Assembly (NCBI RefSeq): GCF_932526225.1
Contig: NC_064045.1
Span: 1,302,001-1,366,000, forward strand
Direction: 5' to 3'
DNA: 64,000 bases
From: Nematostella vectensis
Lineage: Eukaryota > Cnidaria > Anthozoa > Actiniaria > Edwardsiidae
Shown here one piece after another: positions 56,670 through 64,000 of this stretch (position 1 is its first letter; every line of letters begins with the position of its first letter). Under the pieces are notes generated by a model. It did no database searches, was not told where the DNA came from, and saw only the letters and a list, made by a program, of their open reading frames with translations. The translations under genes were made by a program, and so were the position numbers.

Positions 56670-59600
56670 TAGTCCTGGTGCAGGTGCCAATGGCCAGATT
56701 AGAAGAATTCTGGGCTCTTGTCAAAGTCGTATTCGTTTTTTATTTTTCGGTGTATTGAATAGTCCACATAGTGTTCTTTGTTGAAGGGAAGTCTCAAAAC
56801 TTCTGGGTTGGACCGCATATGGTACTTCTAAGAGCCTCTCGAGAGAACAAGCCTTATCTAGATTTTTTTGGTCAGTCCTGTCACGCCCAGGGCATGCACA
56901 AACACGTGTGGGCCTCACCCCCCATCACTTTTGTAATGGTCCCTCCTCCTTATCACAAGTCTGCTACTCATAACATTATGTGGTGTCATGGAGTAATGTA
57001 CTCTTACATGAGAGAGAAAGCGTCTTTTGTTTTAATTTTATATTGAAACCTGAGTCAACAGGTGTAAAGTGTATTAACACTAGCTTTACACCTGTAAAAT
57101 ATCAGCAACTATCTGTGATAGAAGTGGCTTACGTAAAGACAGCTTGGCTTGCTTGAATCTCTGCCTTGTATTTGGATAGAACTAGTTCTTTGATCTCGAA
57201 CGGGTAAAGGGGCCCATGCAGGTTATTTTTTTTTCACGATATACACCTTATAATTATAATTGATGTCCATCGCAATCCCTGCTTCCTGAAGTTAGAGCCT
57301 AGGGCACCACTGGAGTCCAATGGACTCCGGGAAAGTTAAAAATTCATACTGCTAGTTTTGCCGCTGTTAATTTAACATATACCATTGTCTGGTCTTGCAA
57401 ATAAATAATAAGAGATACTTTATACATTTCAATATATACAGAAATACTTTGTATATTAATATAATATAAGAGTCTCCAGAGGGACTTTGAAGGCTGTTCC
57501 AAAAATGTGCTTATTATACATGTACGACCTACTTTGGGTTTAGAAGTTTGTGAGAAGTCATTGAATATCTTATTCGGTTTTGATTCTCTGGTGTACTGAC
57601 TAGTCCTGGTGCAGGTGCCAATGGCCAGATTAGAAGAGTTCTGGGCTCTTGTCAAAGTCGTATTCGTTTTTTTTTTTCGGTGTATTGAATAGTCCACATG
57701 GTGTTTTTTGTTGAAGGGAAGTCTCAAATCTTCTGGGTTGGACCGCATATGGTACTTCTAAGAGCCTCTCGAGAGAACAAGCCTTATCTAGATTTTTTTG
57801 GTCCGTCCTGTCACGCCCAGGGCATGCACAAACACGTATGGGCCTCACCCCCCATCACTTTTGTAATGGTCCCTCTTCCTTATCACAAGTCTGCTACTCA
57901 TAACATTATGTGGTGTCATGGAGTAATGTACTCTTACATGAGAGAGAAAGCGTCTTTTGTTTTAATTTTATATTGAAACCTGAGTCAACAGGTGTAAAGT
58001 GTATTAACACTAGCTTTACACCTGTAAAATATCAGCAACTATCTGTGATAGAAGTGGCTGGCGTAAAGACAGCTTGGCTTGCTTGAATCTCTGCCTTGTA
58101 TTTGGATAGAACTAGTTCTTTGATCTCGAACGGGTAAAGGGGCCCATGCAGGCTATTTTTTTCACGATATACACCTTATAATTATAATTGATGTCCACCG
58201 CAATCCCTGCTTCCTAAAGTTAGAGCCTAGTGCACCAATGGGGTCCAATGGACACCGAGAAATTTAAAAATGCATACTGCTAGTTTTGCCGCTGTTAATT
58301 TAACATATACCATTGTCTGGTCTTGCAAATAAATAATAAGAGATACTTTATACATTTCAATATATACAGAAATACTTTATATATTAATATAATATAAGAG
58401 TCTCCAGAGGGACTTTGAAGGCTGTTCCAAAAATGTGCTTATTATACATGTACGACCTACTTTGGGTTTAGAAGTTTGTGAGAAGTCATTGAATATCTTA
58501 TTCGGTTTTGATTCTCTGGTGTACTGACTAGTCCTGGTGCAGGTGCCAATGGCCAGATTAGAAGAGTTCTGGGCTCTTGTCAAAGTCGTATTAGTTTTTT
58601 TATTTTTCGGTGTATTGAATAGTCCACATGGTGTTCTTTGTTGAAGGGAAGTCTCAAAACTTCTGGGTTGGACCGCATATGGTACTTCTAAGAGCCTCTC
58701 GAGAGAACCAGCCTTATCTAGATTTTTTTGGTCCGTCCTGTCACGCCCAGGGCATGCACAAACACGTGTGGGCCGCACCCACCATCACTTTTGTAATGGT
58801 CCCTCTTCCTTATCACAAGTCTGGTACTCTTAACATTATGTGGTGTCATGGAGTAATGTACTCTTACATGAGAGAGAAAGCGTCTTTTGTTTTAATTTTA
58901 TATTGAAACCTGTGTCAACAGGTGTAAAGTGTATTAACACTAGCTTTACACCTATAAAATATCAACAACTATCTGTGATAGAAGTGGCTGGCGTAATGAC
59001 AGCTTGGCTTGCTTGAATCTGCCTTGTATTTGGCTAGAACTAGTTCTTTGATCTCGAACGGGTAAAGGGGCCCATGCAGGTTTTTTTTTTTTCACGCTAT
59101 ACACCTTATAATTATAATTGATGTCCATCGCAATCCCTGCTTCCTGAAGTTAGAGCCTAGGGCACCACTGGAGTCCAATGGACTCCGGGAAAGTTAAAAA
59201 TTCATACTGCTAGTTTTGCCGCTGTTAATTTAACATATACCATTGTCTGGTCTTGCAAATAAATAATAAGAGATACTTTATACATTTCAATATATACAGA
59301 AATACTTTGTATATTAATATAATATAAGAGTCTCCAGAGGGACTTTGAAGGCTGTTCCAAAAATGTGCTTATTATACATGTACGACCTACTTTAGATTTA
59401 GAAGTTTGTGAGAAGTCATTGAATATCTTATTCGGTTTTCATTCTCTGGTGTACTGACTAGTCCTGGTGCAGGTGCCAATGGCCAGATTAGAAGAGTTCT
59501 GGGCTCTTGTCAAAGTCGTATTCGTTTTTTTTTTCGGTGTATTGAATAGTCCACATGGTGTTTTTTGTTGAAGGGAAGTCTCAAATCTTCTGGGTTGGAC

Positions 59601-61329
59601 CGCATATGGTACTTCTAAGAGCCTCTCGAGAGAACAAGCCTTATCTAGATTTTTTTGGTCCGTCCTGTCACGCCCAGGGCATGCACAAACACGTATGGGC
59701 CTCACCCCCCATCACTTTTGTAATGGTCCCTCTTCCTTATCACAAGTCTGCTACTCATAACATTATGTGGTGTCATGGAGTAATGTACTCTTACATGAGA
59801 GAGAAAGCGTCTTTTGTTTTAATTTTATATTGAAACCTGAGTCAACAGGTGTAAAGTGTATTAACACTAGCTTTACACCTGTAAAATATCAGCAACTATC
59901 TGTGATAGAAGTGGCTGGCGTAAAGACAGCTTGGCTTGCTTGAATCTCTGCCTTGTATTTGGATAGAACTAGTTCTTTGATCTCGAACGGGTAAAGGGGC
60001 CCATGCAGGCTATTTTTTTCACGATATACACCTTATAATTATAATTGATGTCCACCGCAATCCCTGCTTCCTAAAGTTAGAGCCTAGTGCACCAATGGGG
60101 TCCAATGGACACCGAGAAATTTAAAAATGCATACTGCTAGTTTTGCCGCTGTTAATTTAACATATACCATTGTCTGGTCTTGCAAATAAATAATAAGAGA
60201 TACTTTATACATTTCAATATATACAGAAATACTTTATATATTAATATAATATAAGAGTCTCCAGAGGGACTTTGAAGGCTGTTCCAAAAATGTGCTTATT
60301 ATACATGTACGACCTACTTTGTGTTTAGAAGTTTGTGAGAAGTCATTGAATATCTTATTCGGTTTTGATTTATCTGGTGTACTGACTAGTCCTGGTGCAG
60401 GTGCCAATGGCCAGATTAGAAGAGTTCTGGGCTCTTGTCAAAGTCGTATTCGTTTTTTATTTTTTCGGTGTATTGAATAGTCCACATGGTGTTCTTTGTT
60501 AAAGGGAAGTCTCAAAACTTCTGGGTTGGACCGCATATGGTACTTCTAAGAGCCTCTCGAGAGAACCAGCCTTATCTAGATTTTTTTGGTCCGTCCTGTC
60601 ACGCCCAGGGCATGCACAAACACGTGTGGGCCGCACCCACCATCACTTTTGTAATGGTCCCTCTTCCTTATCACAAGTCTGGTACTCTTAACATTATGTG
60701 GTGTCATGGAGTAATGTACTCTTACATGAGAGAGAAAGCGTCTTTTGTTTTCATTTTATATTGAAACCTGTGTCAACAGGTGTAAAGTGTATTAACACTA
60801 GCTTTACACCTGTAAAATATTAACAACTATCTGTGATAGAAGTGGCTGGCGTAATGACAGCTTGGCCTGCTTGAATCTCTGCCTTGTATTTGGATAGAAC
60901 TAGTTCTTTGATCTCGAACGGGTAAAGGGGCCCATGCAGGCTATTTTTTTTTCACGATATACACCTTATAATTATAATTGATGTCCACCGCAATCCCTGC
61001 TTCCTAAAGTTAGAGCCTAGTGCACCACTGGAGTCCAATGGACTCCGAGAAATTTAAAAATGCATACTGCTAGTTTTGCCACTGTTAATTTAACATATAC
61101 CATTGTCTGGTCTTGCAAATAAATAATAAGAGATACTTTATACATTTCAATATATACAGAAATACTTTATATATTAATATAATATAAGAGTCTCAGGGAC
61201 TTTGAAGGCTGTTATAAAAATGTGCTTATTATACATGTACGACCTACTTTGTGTTTAGAAGTTTGTGAGAAGTCATTCAATATCTTATTCGGTTTTGATT
61301 CCTGGTGTACTGACCAGTCCTGGTGCAGG

Positions 61330-64000
61330 TGCCAATGGCCAGATTAGAAGAGTTCTGGGCTCTTGTCAAAGTCGTATTCGTTTTTTATTTTTCGGTGTAT
61401 TGAATAGTCCACATGGTGTTCTTTGTTAAAGGGAAGTCTCAAAACTTCTGGGTTGGACCGCATATGGTACTTCTAAGAGCCTCTCGAGAGAACCAGCCTT
61501 ATCTAGATTTTTTTGGTCCGTCCTGTCACGCCCAGGGCATGCACAAACACGTGTGGGCCGCACCCCCCATCACTTTTGTAATGGTCCCTCTTCCTTATCA
61601 CAAGTCTGGTACTCTTAACATTATGTGGTGTCATGGAGTAATGTACTCTTACATGAGAGAGAAAGCGTCTTTTGTTTTAATTTTATATTGAAACCTGTGT
61701 CAACAGGTGTAAAGTGTATTAACACTAGCTTTACACCTATAAAATATCAACGACTATCTGTGATAGAAGTGGCTGGCGTAATGACAGCTTGGCTTGCTTG
61801 AATCTGCCTTGTATTTGGCTAGAACTAGTTCTTTGATCTCGAACGGGTAAAGGGGCCCATGCAGGTTATTTTTTTTCACGATATACACCTTATAATTATA
61901 ATTGATGTCCATCGCAATCCCTGCTTCCTAAAGTTAGAGCCTAGTGCACCACTGGAGTCCAATGGACTCCGAGAAATTTAAAAATGCATACTGCTAGTTT
62001 TGCCGCTGTTAATTTATCATATACCATTGTCTGGTCTCGCAAATAAATAATAAGAGATACATTATATATTTCAATATATACAGAAATACTTTATATATTA
62101 ATATAATATAAGAGTCTCCAGAGGGACTTTGAAGGCTGTTCCAAAACTGTGCTTATTATACATGTACGACCTACTTTGGGTTTAGAAGTATGTGAGAAGT
62201 CATTGAATATCTTATTCGGTTTTGATTCTCTGGTTACTGACAAGTCCTGGTGCAGGTGCTAATGGCCAGATTAGAAGAGTTCTGGGCTCTTGTCAAAGTC
62301 GTATTCTTTTTTTTTTTTTTCGGTGTTTTGAATAGTCCACATGGTGTTCTTTGTTGAAGGGAAGTCTCAAAACTTCTGGGTTGGACCGCATGTGGTACTT
62401 CTAAGAGCCTCTCGAGAGAACAAGCCTTATCTAGATTTTTTTGGTCCGTCCTGTCACGCCCAGGGCATGCACAAACACGTGTGGGCACCGACCCCTATCA
62501 CTTTTGTAATGGTCCTTCTTCCCTATCACAAGTCTGCTACTCATAACATTATGTGGTGTCATAGAGTAATGTACTCTAACATGAGAGAGAAAGCATCTTT
62601 TGTTTTCATTTTATATTGAAACCTGTGTCAACTGGTGTAAAGTGTATTAACACTAGCTTTACACCTGTAAAATATCAGCAACTATCTGTGATAGAAGTGG
62701 CTGGCGTAATGACAGCTTGGCTTGCTTGAATCTCTGCCTTGTATTTGGCTAGAACTAGTTCTTTGATCTCGAACGGGTAAAGGGGCCCATGCAGGTTATT
62801 TTTTTTCACGATATACACCTTATAATTATAATTGATGTCCATCGCAATCCCTGCTTCCTAAAGTTAGAGCCTAGTGCACCACTGGAGTCCAATGGACTCC
62901 GTGAAATTTAAAAATGCATACCGCTAGTTTTGCCGCTGTTAATTTATCATATACCATTGTCTGGTCTCGCAAATAAATAATAAGAGATACATTATATATT
63001 TCAATATATACAGAAATACTTTATATGTTAATATAATATAAGAGTCTCCAGAGGGACTTTGAAGGCTGTTCCAAAACTGTGCTTATTATACATGTACGAC
63101 CTACTTTGGGTTTAGAAGTTTGTGAGAAGTCATTGAATATCTTATTCGGTTTTGATTCTCTGGTTACTGACAAGTCCTGGTGCAGGTGCCAATGGCCAGA
63201 TTAGAAGAATTCTGGGCTCTTGTCAAAGTCGTATTCGTTTTTTATTTTTCGGTGTATTGAATATTCCACATAGTGTTCTTTGTTGAAGGGAAGTCTAAAA
63301 ACTTCTGGGTTGGACCGCATATGGTACTTTTAAGAGCCTCTCGAGAGAACAAGCCTTATCTAGATTTTTTTGGTCCGTCCTGTCACGCCCTGGGCATGCA
63401 CAAACACGTGAGGGCACCAACCCCCATCACTTTTGTAATGGTCCTTCTTCCTTATCACAAGTCTGCTACTCATAACATTATGTGGTGTCATGGAGTAATG
63501 TACTCTTACATGAGAGAGAAAGCGTCTTTTGTTTTAATTTTATATTGAAACCTGAGTCAACAGGTGTAAAGTGTATTAACACTAGCTTTACACCTGTAAA
63601 ATATCAGCAACTATCTGTGATAGAAGTGGCTGGCGTAAAGACAGCTTGGCTTGCTTGAATCTCTGCCTTGTATTTGGATAGAACTAGTTCTTTGATCTCG
63701 AACGGGTAAAGGGGCCCATGCAGGTTATTTTTTTTCACGATATACACCTTATAATTATAATTGATGTCCATCGCAATCCCTGCTTCCTAAAGTTAGAGCC
63801 TAGTGCACCACTGGAGTCCAATGGACTCCGAGAAATTTAAAAATTCATACTGCTAGTTTTGCCGCTGTTAATTTAACATATACCATTGTCTGGTCTTGCA
63901 AATAAATAATAAGAGATACTTTATACATTTCAATATATACAGAAATACTTTATATATTAATATAATATAAGAGTCTCCAGAGGGACTTTGAAGGCTGTTC
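61330..64000 (+). repeat. Higher-order repeat block, monomers 62-64 (third copy of 46-48, cut by the window edge)
   Basis: Landmarks 61413, 62341 and 63270 lie exactly 7432 bp after those of the second copy. Class-specific variants TCATAGAGTAATG, GAAAGCATC and CGCCCTGGGCATG are kept. Copy-specific changes include CAACTGGTGTAAAG near 62628 and GAATATTCCACAT near 63260. Confidence 0.87.

Larger units (their letters stand above)
49230..64000 (+). repeat. Satellite array, segment 4 (right part of monomer 49 to the partial monomer 65)
   Basis: Landmarks at 49331, 50262, 51192, 52122, 53051, 53981, 54909, 55838, 56768, 57698, 58628, 59555, 60486, 61413, 62341 and 63270, spaced 927-931 bp. The array continues beyond 64000. 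Local peculiarities are a missing T in the run at 51287-51292 that frameshifts the conserved ORF, and a cluster of private changes near 61194-61315. No gene is present. Confidence 0.98.

Noticed and set aside
1-64000. CRISPR array or prokaryotic repeat system
   Set aside because: The repeat unit is about 930 bp with no short-repeat/spacer alternation, and the inserts are animal-type LINEs.
61-64000. 5S or other rDNA tandem array
   Set aside because: No conserved rRNA segments or 5S internal control region could be recognised in the monomer on either strand.

Overview
This window is almost entirely one satellite DNA array. A monomer of about 930 bp is repeated head-to-tail in the same orientation from the first to the last base: 64 landmark copies, plus a partial copy at the right edge. 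The array runs off both ends of the window. I see no ordinary host gene, rRNA, tRNA, CRISPR array or operon. Three retrotransposon insertions interrupt the array, and all encode LINE (non-LTR retrotransposon) proteins. This architecture is that of a eukaryotic heterochromatic satellite (pericentromeric, centromeric or subtelomeric). The LINE proteins are of the Jockey/CR1/L2 type common in animals, particularly invertebrates. An animal is therefore the likely source; I cannot name the phylum or species from the sequence alone.

Layout. Positions 1-40100 are uninterrupted satellite (monomers 1-43 and the left part of 44). Position 40101 starts a 729-bp LINE 3' fragment. That fragment and the monomer around it have been tandemly duplicated, giving a second copy at 41760-42488. 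Satellite resumes at 42489-46080. A 3.15-kb, 5'-truncated LINE on the minus strand (46081-49229) has a reading frame still open across most of the endonuclease and all of the reverse transcriptase. Satellite then continues from 49230 to 64000.

The monomers fall into variant classes that recur in order, so there is a higher-order repeat (HOR). A period of eight monomers (about 7.42-7.44 kb) is visible at the left end (monomer 1 to 9, offset 7418 bp). It is also visible at the right end (monomers 48 to 56 to 64, offsets 7437 bp after subtracting the LINE and 7432 bp). Between them lie younger rearrangements: a 3699-bp four-monomer duplication, a 4605-bp five-monomer duplication marked by a 40-bp deletion, a one-monomer duplication, the 1659-bp satellite+LINE composite, and a 1860-bp two-monomer duplication. 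Each monomer carries several perfect or near-perfect dyad symmetries.

Nothing here works together as a gene system. The biology is satellite turnover (unequal exchange or amplification plus gene conversion) combined with LINE insertion, and the insertions act as markers that order the events. The short ORFs seen in nearly every monomer look like by-products of a homogenised repeat rather than genes.
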